Part shown: in pieces, positions 57,390 to 64,000 of the stretch | Numbering within the stretch: the stretch's first letter is position 1 | Layout of the letters: every line of letters begins with the position of its first letter | Assembly (NCBI RefSeq): GCF_006476045.1 | Contig: NZ_SRZY01000027.1 | Span: 124,001-188,000 of the forward strand | Source: Sphingobacterium lumbrici | GTDB taxonomy: Bacteria; Bacteroidota; Bacteroidia; Sphingobacteriales; Sphingobacteriaceae | DNA: 64,000 bases | Direction of reading: 5' to 3' | Notes under the pieces: model-generated | What the model was told of the DNA's origin: nothing | The model's database searches: none | The model's input: only the letters and a program-made list of their open reading frames with translations | Translations under genes and position numbers: made by a program

Positions 57390-58577
57390 TCAGGAAGTAA
57401 GTCCGCATAACTGTTCCAGGTAATGGTATTCTATTCCAAAATATGCGTTAGTCGTCTGAAGTTTCGCTAAGATTTCCTGTTGTCTTTTTAAATTTGGGGT
57501 TTTCTTAACTCCTACTATCATCACATTTTTGGGTGTATGCGCATCCGTTATAAACTGTAGCACTTTGGTTTGGTAGCCATAATATTCTAAAATTAATGCG
57601 CGAATGCCATCCGTCAACATCTCTGCATGACGTTCAAGGAATATACCATATTGCGTCATGAAATCCAGGTCGTTTGTTGCTTTCACTTTTTCAAGTTGCC
57701 TCCTTACCTGTTTATGGCAACACGGAGCTACGACGATCAGATCGGCTTCATTTGTTATTCCTTTAAATATAGCGTCATCCGTAGCCGTATCACAAGCGTG
57801 CAATGCAATTAACACGTTTAATTCCTGTGTCGGATTATAATCTTCAATTGTCCCCTGTACAAAGGATAAGGTATTGAAATTAGATCTGTCTGCAATATCA
57901 TTACAAAGCGAGACTAAATCCGCCCTATATTCTACTCCTACAACAGAAGCAGGTTTATTCAGTTCATTATTTAGGTAATCATAAAGTGCGAAGGTGAGGT
58001 ATCCTTTTCCGGCGCCCATATCGACCACACTCAACTCCTTGTCAGCAGGCAATTCCTTCAACATGGAGCTCAGCAATTCGATATAATGATTAATCTGCCG
58101 CCATTTATCCTGTGCGTTTTTAAATACCTTGCCCTCCGAATCCGTCAAACGCAATTCCGCCAGGTACTTTTTTGAAGTCGAACCAATCTTACGTTCTTTT
58201 TGATGGTCATGTGAAAGACTACCTAGCTTAGAAGCGGTTGGCTGTTCCGATTTAAGCATCCATTCTCTCTTCTTATTCCATTGACAGATCGTATTCTCTT
58301 TCGCCGTAAATAAAGTAGCCACACGAAACCCATCCTCCTGTAACAGCGTTTGAATTTGTTCGATCGCCTCCTCCACCATAAAGTTTTTCGTAATATCCCT
58401 TGTTTTGTAGCGATACGTAAACGATAATTTGAACACACGTTTTATTAACACCGGCCTGACATATATGTTTTTCAGATCCGGTTCCCCACCTTTGTAATCA
58501 CCCAGCGACAACTTAATGAAATTGCTTGCTTGAATACTGTACTGAATATGTGTTATAAAATCTTGATATGTGGCCAT
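57390..58577 (-). CDS. SAM-dependent methyltransferase, class I
   Basis: A 395-residue protein with an N-terminal helical/beta region (about 1-150) and a C-terminal Rossmann methyltransferase domain. SAM loop VVDMGAGKGYLTFALYDYL (about 185), VVGVEYRADLV and the acidic ALHACDTATDDAIF with APCCHKQVR are those of the METTL25-like (methyltransferase 25/ribosomal-RNA-linked) group. The ATG at 58577 (MATYQDFITHI) is chosen; a TTG five codons upstream is less likely. Substrate unknown, probably RNA or protein. Confidence 0.82.
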   Translation of the reverse strand: MATYQDFITHIQYSIQASNFIKLSLGDYKGGEPDLKNIYVRPVLIKRVFKLSFTYRYKTRDITKNFMVEEAIEQIQTLLQEDGFRVATLFTAKENTICQWNKKREWMLKSEQPTASKLGSLSHDHQKERKIGSTSKKYLAELRLTDSEGKVFKNAQDKWRQINHYIELLSSMLKELPADKELSVVDMGAGKGYLTFALYDYLNNELNKPASVVGVEYRADLVSLCNDIADRSNFNTLSFVQGTIEDYNPTQELNVLIALHACDTATDDAIFKGITNEADLIVVAPCCHKQVRRQLEKVKATNDLDFMTQYGIFLERHAEMLTDGIRALILEYYGYQTKVLQFITDAHTPKNVMIVGVKKTPNLKRQQEILAKLQTTNAYFGIEYHYLEQLCGLTS

Positions 58578-58631
58578 ATTATTTTTTTTCAAAGATACGA
58601 TTTATGGAATTAAGAATTTACCTTTGCTATT

Positions 58632-59420
58632 ATGCGAAATCCGAATATAAAAGCTGTTTTTTTTGATATTGACGGCACTTTATTAAGTTTTAAAACCCAT
58701 GAAGTTGCAGCGTCTACAGAAGAAGCAATAGAACAATTACAGGCTAAAGGAATAAAGACTATACTTTCGACGGGTCGGTCGATTAATAGCATCGATCATG
58801 TAAAATATCTGAATTTTGACGGATATATTACTTTCAACGGAGGTTATTGTGTGACGAAGGAAGGACATATCCTATTTTGTCAAGCAATTGATTCGACTGA
58901 TATTCAATCCGTTTTGGATTACGCCAAGACAAACCCATTGAGTTTTTCGTTTATGTCCGAAAAACACATTACCATACACGATGTGACGCCGGAGATTGCG
59001 GGCATGTATGCTCATCTCAATTTACCTGTTCCACCATTGGTAGATATGGAAAACGTGGATTTGAATAGCGTATTGCAGACGAATATATTTCTGGGACCGG
59101 AAGACGAGCAGGCATTCATGGAAAAGGTCATGCCTAATTCGCTTGCCTCGCGATGGACACCCCTATTTGCCGATGTCAATCCAAAAGGGCAAAGCAAAAA
59201 AGTAGGGATTGATATTTTCTGTAATCACTTTGGTGTTGATATTCAGGAAACGATGGCATTTGGAGACGGAGGAAATGACATTACGATGCTGCAGCATGTT
59301 ACATTGGGTGTAGCAATGGGCAATGCCAATCCGGAAGTAAAAGAAATTGCCGATTACATTACCGATGATGTAGATAGTGACGGTATTTGGAATGCATTGA
59401 AACATTTTGGTGTATTATAA
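58632..59420 (+). CDS. HAD-IIB phosphatase, Cof family
   Basis: A 262-residue haloacid-dehalogenase phosphatase. The nucleophile motif FFDIDGTLLSF (Asp about 13), motif II STGRS, the Lys in KGQSKKVGIDIF, and motif IV FGDGGNDITMLQHV identify Cof-type sugar or nucleotide phosphatases. Its TAA (59418-59420) is inside the left arm of the 46-base terminator palindrome that also contains the end of cmk. Confidence 0.92.
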   Translation: MRNPNIKAVFFDIDGTLLSFKTHEVAASTEEAIEQLQAKGIKTILSTGRSINSIDHVKYLNFDGYITFNGGYCVTKEGHILFCQAIDSTDIQSVLDYAKTNPLSFSFMSEKHITIHDVTPEIAGMYAHLNLPVPPLVDMENVDLNSVLQTNIFLGPEDEQAFMEKVMPNSLASRWTPLFADVNPKGQSKKVGIDIFCNHFGVDIQETMAFGDGGNDITMLQHVTLGVAMGNANPEVKEIADYITDDVDSDGIWNALKHFGVL

Positions 59421-59460
59421 AAGAAAAGAAGCTTAAAATTAAGCTTCTTTTCTTTTATAA
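59415..59460. terminator. Bidirectional terminator whose arm is coding (HAD/cmk)
   Basis: A perfect inverted repeat with 22-base arms (59415-59436, 59439-59460) and a 2-base centre. The left arm includes the HAD stop codon; the right arm is the last seven codons of cmk (YKRKEA and stop). T-rich both ways. Confidence 0.9.
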
Positions 59461-60119
59461 TATTCGTTCAATACAATTTCTAATTGTTGATCTTGCGTTA
59501 GATCGGAGTTGTCTAATATAAAGGCATCGGCTGCCTGTCTTAATGGGCTCTCTTCCCGTGTACTATCTATATGATCTCTATGACTAAGATTTTCTTGAAT
59601 TTCTTCCATCGTCACATTTTCCCCTTTAGCCGTTAATTCAGCATATCTTCTTTCGGCCCTTACACTCGGACGTGCCGTCATGAATATTTTTAGATCAGCA
59701 TCCGGAAAAACAGTGGTTCCGATATCACGACCGTCCATTACGATATTGCGACGACACCCCAATTTCTGCTGTTGGGCCACCATAGCATGGCGAACCTCTT
59801 TAATGGCACTTACCTCACTCACTTGCTCAGAAACAGCCATTTGGCGAATTTCTTCCGAAATATCTTCGCCATTGAGTAAAATCTGTGTTTGCACTGTATT
59901 CGGAATAAAATCGATATGAATATCGGTTAATGCCTGTACAACTGCTGCTGTATCATCGATATCCACCTCATATCTAAGAAAATAGAGTGTAACCGCACGG
60001 TACATAGCACCGCTGTCTACAAATACAAAATGCAGCTTTTGCGCCAAAGCCTTAGCCACCGTACTCTTGCCGCAGCTCGAGTAGCCATCTATTGCGATAA
60101 TGAAATTAGGTCTTGCCAT
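59439..60119 (-). CDS. cmk: Cytidylate kinase
   Basis: A 226-residue (d)CMP kinase that makes (d)CDP from ATP. P-loop GYSSCGKSTVAKAL (about 12-25), the substrate segment FVDSGAMYRAVTL, and VMDGRDIGTTVFPDAD plus DHIDSTREESPL match the family. It is the second gene of a pair with the unknown gene at 60123 (three bases apart). Its final codons form the shared terminator stem with the HAD gene. Confidence 0.95.
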   Translation of the reverse strand: MARPNFIIAIDGYSSCGKSTVAKALAQKLHFVFVDSGAMYRAVTLYFLRYEVDIDDTAAVVQALTDIHIDFIPNTVQTQILLNGEDISEEIRQMAVSEQVSEVSAIKEVRHAMVAQQQKLGCRRNIVMDGRDIGTTVFPDADLKIFMTARPSVRAERRYAELTAKGENVTMEEIQENLSHRDHIDSTREESPLRQAADAFILDNSDLTQDQQLEIVLNEYYKRKEA

Positions 60120-60122
60120 TTT

Positions 60123-60536
60123 TTAATTCATTCCTCCTATGAGGACACCGGGTTTGTTTACTATCGGAACTTTAGATAAATTTTCATCAACTATACTTTC
60201 CGGAAGGAAAATATATTTTTTATCGTAAATGGTGCCATTGATATAATAGCTCAACCAATATTCGTTGGTCAGGCCAAATACTTCTTCATCTATCGCTTCT
60301 ATTTTAGCCGATGTTTTCCCTTCGACGTCTCCTATAAAATGACGTAAAGTCGTTGTCTTAACCGGCTTTCCATCTTTCTCTCCATAGCCCTTGGAACTGA
60401 CGAGCACATTGTTAAGTTGTACATTCTTCTCATTAATAAGATATACGACCCAGTTTTTAACAGCCGGTGTTTCGCCTTCTAAAACAACAGCAACTGAAAT
60501 GTCCTCTACAATATTTTCAGGAAGATCTTTTTTCAT
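60123..60536 (-). CDS. Conserved small protein, unknown function
   Basis: A 137-residue soluble, beta-rich protein starting MKKDLPENIVEDISVAVVLE. Alternating hydrophobic strands (WVVYLINEKN, EYWLSYYINGTIYDKKYIFL) suggest a small beta-sandwich. It was not assigned to a family. It is immediately upstream of cmk (3 bases) on the same strand, so they are co-transcribed; the 150-base gap to topA shows no hairpin. Confidence 0.75.
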   Translation of the reverse strand: MKKDLPENIVEDISVAVVLEGETPAVKNWVVYLINEKNVQLNNVLVSSKGYGEKDGKPVKTTTLRHFIGDVEGKTSAKIEAIDEEVFGLTNEYWLSYYINGTIYDKKYIFLPESIVDENLSKVPIVNKPGVLIGGMN

Positions 60537-60686
60537 CGATATAAATTTATCTTTAATTTATTCATCCCTGTATATGGTTGTAATAAATCATGATGGTTTC
60601 ATCCGTATATATTAATAAATTGCACACATTTTATGCATTAATAATCTGTATTCGTGCACATTGTGCCCGTAGGTATCCAATGTAGA

Positions 60687-63056
60687 CTATTTCTTTTTAG
60701 CAGTTTTAGTCGCTGTTTTACGTGTAGTCGTTTTCTTTGTTGTTTTACCTGATTTTGCTTTTGGATCACTCTCCGCCCATTTTAAAACCTCTTCATAGGT
60801 AATCGCACTCACCTCCGTTCCTTTAGGAATTTTAAGGTTCTGCTTTCCGAAACGGACAAATGGACCCCAACGGCCGTTTTCGATTTGAGCTTCGGGATTT
60901 TCATCAAACACCCGTATTATTTTTTCGATATCCTTTTGACGTTTTTCGTTGATGATATTGATAGCCTGCTCCTGTGTCACATCCAAAGGATCAATTCCCT
61001 TTGGCAACGAATAGAATGAAGCATTGTGGCGTATATACGGACCAAATCGACCAATGGCTACAGTCATTTCCTTCTCTTCATACTCGCCCACCTTTTTAGG
61101 TAACTTAAAGAGTTCCATTGCTTCTTCAAACGTGATCGTTTCTATCATTTGTCCCTTACGCAGAGAAGCAAAACGAGGTTTTTCTTCATCTTCAGCGGTA
61201 CCAATCTGCACCAAAGGGCCAAATCGCCCTACACGCACACTGACCGGCTTACCCGATATTGTATCGACACCCAATTCCCGCTCGTGGGTAGCACGTTCCG
61301 CATTTTCCAATGTATTTTGAACCTCACTATGGAAAGGAATATAAAAACCTTCCAACATATCCGTCCATTCCTTATTTCCCTGTGCGATTTCGTCGAATTC
61401 CTTTTCCACTTTAGCCGTGAAATTGAAGTCTACAATGCCTTTAAAGTGCTCGACAAGAAAATCATTTACCAAAACACCAATATCAGTAGGGAACATTTTG
61501 TTGCGCTCTGCTCCGGTCACCTCCGTTTTGATCGCTTCCTGAATTTCCCCGCTATTTAACGTTAAAACCGTGAATTCACGTATTTTCCCTTCTCGCTCCT
61601 CTTTTACAACATATCCCCTATTTTGGATGGTCGAAATCGTTGGTGCATAGGTAGAAGGTCTACCTATCCCCAGTTCTTCCAATTTCTTAACGAGTGAGGC
61701 TTCCGTATAGCGAGCAGGAGGACGAGAAAAACGCTCAGTAGCCGTCATTTCATTCAACGTAAGTTGCTGACCTTTTTCCAATGGTGGCAATAATGTGTTG
61801 CCCGAATCATTATCTGTAGCTGTTTCCTGATCTTCATCGGTCGACTCAAAGTACACTTTTAAGAATCCATCAAACTTCATTACCTCCCCGGATGCAATTA
61901 ATTCCTCCGATCGTGTTGATATCCCCACCTTAGCGACTGTTTTTTCGAATTCTGCTTCACTCATTTGAGAAGCAATAGCACGCTTCCATATCAATTCATA
62001 AAGCCGTTTTTCTGATGCGTCACCTTCAATGGTATGTTCTGAAAAATAAGTGGGACGAATAGCCTCGTGTGCTTCTTGAGCACCAGCCGATTTTGTTTTA
62101 TATTTACGTAGCTTGTGGTATTTTTCACCAAACGCTTTCAAAATTTCCTGTTCAGCAGCTTGAATTGCAGTATCCGATAAGTTGACCGAATCGGTACGCA
62201 TGTAGGTGATACGCCCCGCTTCGTATAATCGCTGTGCAACTTGCATCGTCCGGGCAACCGAAAAACCTAATTTACGACTAGCCTCTTGTTGTAACGTAGA
62301 AGTTGTAAAAGGTGCTGAGGGTGTTCTTTTAGCCGGTTTTTTCTCTAAGCTATTGATTACAAAGTCGGCATTTAAACAATCTTTCAAAAAGACAGAAGCC
62401 TCTTCCTTTCTCTCAAACCTTTTGGAAAGTTCAGCTTTAAAAATTTCTTTGCCCTTTCCGGTGTAAAAGATGGCTACTATTTTATAAGCTGCTTCTGCAT
62501 TAAACTTATTAATTTCACGTTCGCGGTCAACGATAAGACGAACCGCTACAGATTGTACACGCCCGGCAGATAAGGAAGGTTTTACTTTTCGCCATAATAC
62601 AGGAGAAAGTTCAAATCCGACTAAACGGTCTAATACACGACGCGCCTGTTGTGCATTTACCAGGTTATAGTCAATTTTACGCGGACTATCTATTGCTTTT
62701 AGAATTGCAGGTTTCGTGATTTCGTGAAAAACAATCCGTTTTGTGTTATCTTCTTTTAATCCTAATGTTTCAAATAAATGCCACGAAATAGCTTCCCCCT
62801 CGCGGTCCTCATCGGACGCTAACCAAACCATCTCTGCAGCTTTAGCCAATTTCTTCAATTCACTGACTACGGCCTTTTTATCAGACGGAACCTCGTATTT
62901 CTGTTTAAACTTATTTTCCGTATCTATAGCATCGTCACCTTTCACTAAATCACGGATATGTCCGTAACTAGACTTTACTAAAAAGTCTTTTCCAAGATAT
63001 CCCTCTATCGTTTTTGCCTTCGCCGGCGACTCTACTATCAGTAAATTTTTAGCCAT
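60687..63056 (-). CDS. topA: DNA topoisomerase I
   Basis: A 789-residue type IA topoisomerase that relaxes negative supercoils. TOPRIM domain from the start (NLLIVESPAKAKTIEGYLG; acidic WLASDEDREGEAIS), the active-site tyrosine in ITYMRTDSVNLS (about 300), the GIGRPSTYAPTI core, and C-terminal topoisomerase repeats (GRFGPL, GRFGPYIRH, GRWGPFVRFG) without the zinc-ribbon cysteines. It ends in a basic Lys/Thr-rich tail (about 765-789). The 150-base gap downstream, before the 60123-60536 gene, shows no terminator hairpin. Confidence 0.97.
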   Translation of the reverse strand: MAKNLLIVESPAKAKTIEGYLGKDFLVKSSYGHIRDLVKGDDAIDTENKFKQKYEVPSDKKAVVSELKKLAKAAEMVWLASDEDREGEAISWHLFETLGLKEDNTKRIVFHEITKPAILKAIDSPRKIDYNLVNAQQARRVLDRLVGFELSPVLWRKVKPSLSAGRVQSVAVRLIVDREREINKFNAEAAYKIVAIFYTGKGKEIFKAELSKRFERKEEASVFLKDCLNADFVINSLEKKPAKRTPSAPFTTSTLQQEASRKLGFSVARTMQVAQRLYEAGRITYMRTDSVNLSDTAIQAAEQEILKAFGEKYHKLRKYKTKSAGAQEAHEAIRPTYFSEHTIEGDASEKRLYELIWKRAIASQMSEAEFEKTVAKVGISTRSEELIASGEVMKFDGFLKVYFESTDEDQETATDNDSGNTLLPPLEKGQQLTLNEMTATERFSRPPARYTEASLVKKLEELGIGRPSTYAPTISTIQNRGYVVKEEREGKIREFTVLTLNSGEIQEAIKTEVTGAERNKMFPTDIGVLVNDFLVEHFKGIVDFNFTAKVEKEFDEIAQGNKEWTDMLEGFYIPFHSEVQNTLENAERATHERELGVDTISGKPVSVRVGRFGPLVQIGTAEDEEKPRFASLRKGQMIETITFEEAMELFKLPKKVGEYEEKEMTVAIGRFGPYIRHNASFYSLPKGIDPLDVTQEQAINIINEKRQKDIEKIIRVFDENPEAQIENGRWGPFVRFGKQNLKIPKGTEVSAITYEEVLKWAESDPKAKSGKTTKKTTTRKTATKTAKKK

Positions 63057-63083
63057 TTAGTTGTTAAGATTTCTGCAAACTTA

Positions 63084-63140
63084 GATAAAAATGCTTTTAT
63101 ATGCAATTTAATAACGATTGCATATAAAAGCATTTTTATC
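63084..63140 (-). terminator. Terminator with 24-bp perfect arms after the UbiA gene
   Basis: Arms 63084-63107 and 63117-63140 are exact complements with a 9-base loop: GATAAAAATGCTTTTATATG, then the matching CATATAAAAGCATTTTTATC. It is about 120 bases past the prenyltransferase stop and also sits in the topA upstream region. The T-run after the minus-strand stem is short, so it may have another role. Confidence 0.6.
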
Positions 63141-63143
63141 TAT

Positions 63144-63161
63144 CCCTGCCTACCGGCAGGG
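63144..63161. repeat. GC-rich short palindrome, candidate dispersed repeat
   Basis: CCCTGCC-TACC-GGCAGGG, in an AT-rich region and three bases from the larger hairpin. Similar CCTGCC/GGCAGG palindromes recur in genomes of related Bacteroidota, so this may be one member of a dispersed family. Only one copy was noticed in this window. Confidence 0.4.
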
Positions 63162-63258
63162 AGGTCTCCTATGCTATTGAAAAATATTGTACAGAGAACA
63201 TATTAATATTTCAAAATGGAAGGACAATAATTTTTAACATTAATTATTTAGAACAGGT

Positions 63259-64000
63259 TTAAAAATTCCAATGTTTGAGTACGACATCCATCAAAAAGAA
63301 AAAAGCAAAGACAACTGACGCAACTCCATTTGTGGTCATAAATGCGCGATTCACCCTACTTAAATCTGTTGAACTCACAATCCGGTGTTGATAAACCAAA
63401 AGAAGTCCGTAAAACACTACTCCAGTATAATAAAATAGTCCCACTTCTATAAAAAAGACCGGGAGAATTACAAACAACAATGAGAAAAAGTGCAATACTT
63501 CCGAAATGCGTAAGGCCTTTCTTGCACCGAAATTTGCCGGAATAGAATTCAATCCATTGGCCCGATCAAACTCCTCATCCTGCAACGCATATATGATATC
63601 AAAACCTGACACCCATGTCAAAACAGAAAGTCCAAAGAACACAGGGACAATGGCAAAGCTGCCGGTTACTGCCAAATATGCCCCGACGGGCGCCAATCCC
63701 AATCCCAATCCTAAAACCAAATGGCACAGCGGTGAGATCCTTTTCATATACGAATAAAACAATACCACAAAAAGGGCAACAGGAGAAAGCGCCAAACACA
63801 TCGGATTAATAAAGTAAGTAGCCGTCATAAATACCACACAATTTACAATCGTAAAAACGAGTGCATCCATAGGGCTGATTTTTCCAGCCGGGATATCTCT
63901 TACCGCGGTCCGTGGATTTAGTGCATCGATATCCCTATCCAGATATCGATTGAATGCCATTGCTGCGTTCCGTGCACTCACCATACACAGCAACATCAGT
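63259..64000 (-). CDS. UbiA-family prenyltransferase (MqnP/UbiA-like), 5' end beyond the window
   Basis: At least 247 residues of an integral-membrane aromatic prenyltransferase; the N-terminus continues past the window edge. It has the first aspartate motif NRYLDRDIDA near the start and the second DIIYALQDEEFDRANG about 130 residues later, with about seven remaining transmembrane helices. It attaches a prenyl chain to an aromatic ring in quinone synthesis; relatives in Bacteroidota include the putative 4-hydroxybenzoate-type enzyme MqnP of the futalosine menaquinone route. Exact substrate uncertain. Confidence 0.85.
   Translation of the reverse strand, partial: LMLLCMVSARNAAMAFNRYLDRDIDALNPRTAVRDIPAGKISPMDALVFTIVNCVVFMTATYFINPMCLALSPVALFVVLFYSYMKRISPLCHLVLGLGLGLAPVGAYLAVTGSFAIVPVFFGLSVLTWVSGFDIIYALQDEEFDRANGLNSIPANFGARKALRISEVLHFFSLLFVILPVFFIEVGLFYYTGVVFYGLLLVYQHRIVSSTDLSRVNRAFMTTNGVASVVFAFFFLMDVVLKHWNF

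Overview
The window is an AT-rich stretch of a Bacteroidota chromosome, most likely from the Sphingobacteriaceae (Sphingobacterium/Pedobacter-like). The evidence is the carboxypeptidase-regulatory-domain outer-membrane barrel, GH92 and GH29 enzymes with Sec signal peptides, a DUF1573 protein, a FucP-type fucose permease, a monomeric isocitrate dehydrogenase, weak Shine-Dalgarno sequences and several TAnnTTTG-type -7 promoter boxes. No insertion sequence, phage, CRISPR array or intact mobile element is visible. Most genes are housekeeping.

Region 1 (1-16.6 kb) is accessory and catabolic. An orphan patatin-like phospholipase (195-1256) is followed by a minus-strand cluster for L-fucose. In transcription order this is fucose permease, DUF718 mutarotase, UxaA-type dehydratase, secreted GH29 fucosidase, a gene remnant, an SDR, an FAH-family hydrolase, an amidohydrolase lactonase and a second SDR. 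A divergent AraC-type regulator sits at its head. Together these encode a non-phosphorylative route from fucosylated glycans to pyruvate plus lactate. Next come a GH92 alpha-mannosidase and an outer-membrane barrel gene coupled to an NADPH:quinone reductase.

Region 2 (16.7-29.7 kb) is core: ferritin, a small unknown, a Xer recombinase with the ribosome hibernation factor, class II fructose-bisphosphate aldolase, an Spx/ArsC-like protein, an M1 peptidase, and KDO synthesis genes (kdsA, kdsD) flanking recQ. A DUF1573 protein and an aminotransferase complete it.

Region 3 (29.7-42.9 kb) is mixed: small unknown proteins, a YgjP-like protein without its metallopeptidase motif, an MpaB-type oxygenase, isocitrate dehydrogenase, a BamA-like protein, RhlE helicase and a decayed receiver-domain gene. 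It ends with a three-gene set (N-formylglutamate amidohydrolase, HExxxH/QEGLA metalloprotein, glutathione-synthetase-like ATP-grasp ligase), the best candidate here for a poorly described system.

Region 4 (42.9-64 kb) holds a large secreted GH31 enzyme ending in dockerin repeats and a cohesin-like domain, an FMN reductase, polyphosphate kinase, a radical SAM protein, tRNA-Thr, ClpB, an MscS channel, a DUF72 protein, a methyltransferase, a HAD phosphatase, cytidylate kinase, topoisomerase I and a truncated UbiA-type prenyltransferase.

Read by eye, the sequence also shows a 28-bp promoter-like element used twice (28394 and 47023), two headless gene remnants (4686-4793 and 38808-38993), an unannotated 34-residue membrane peptide (30088-30192), and convergent gene pairs whose terminator stems contain coding sequence.
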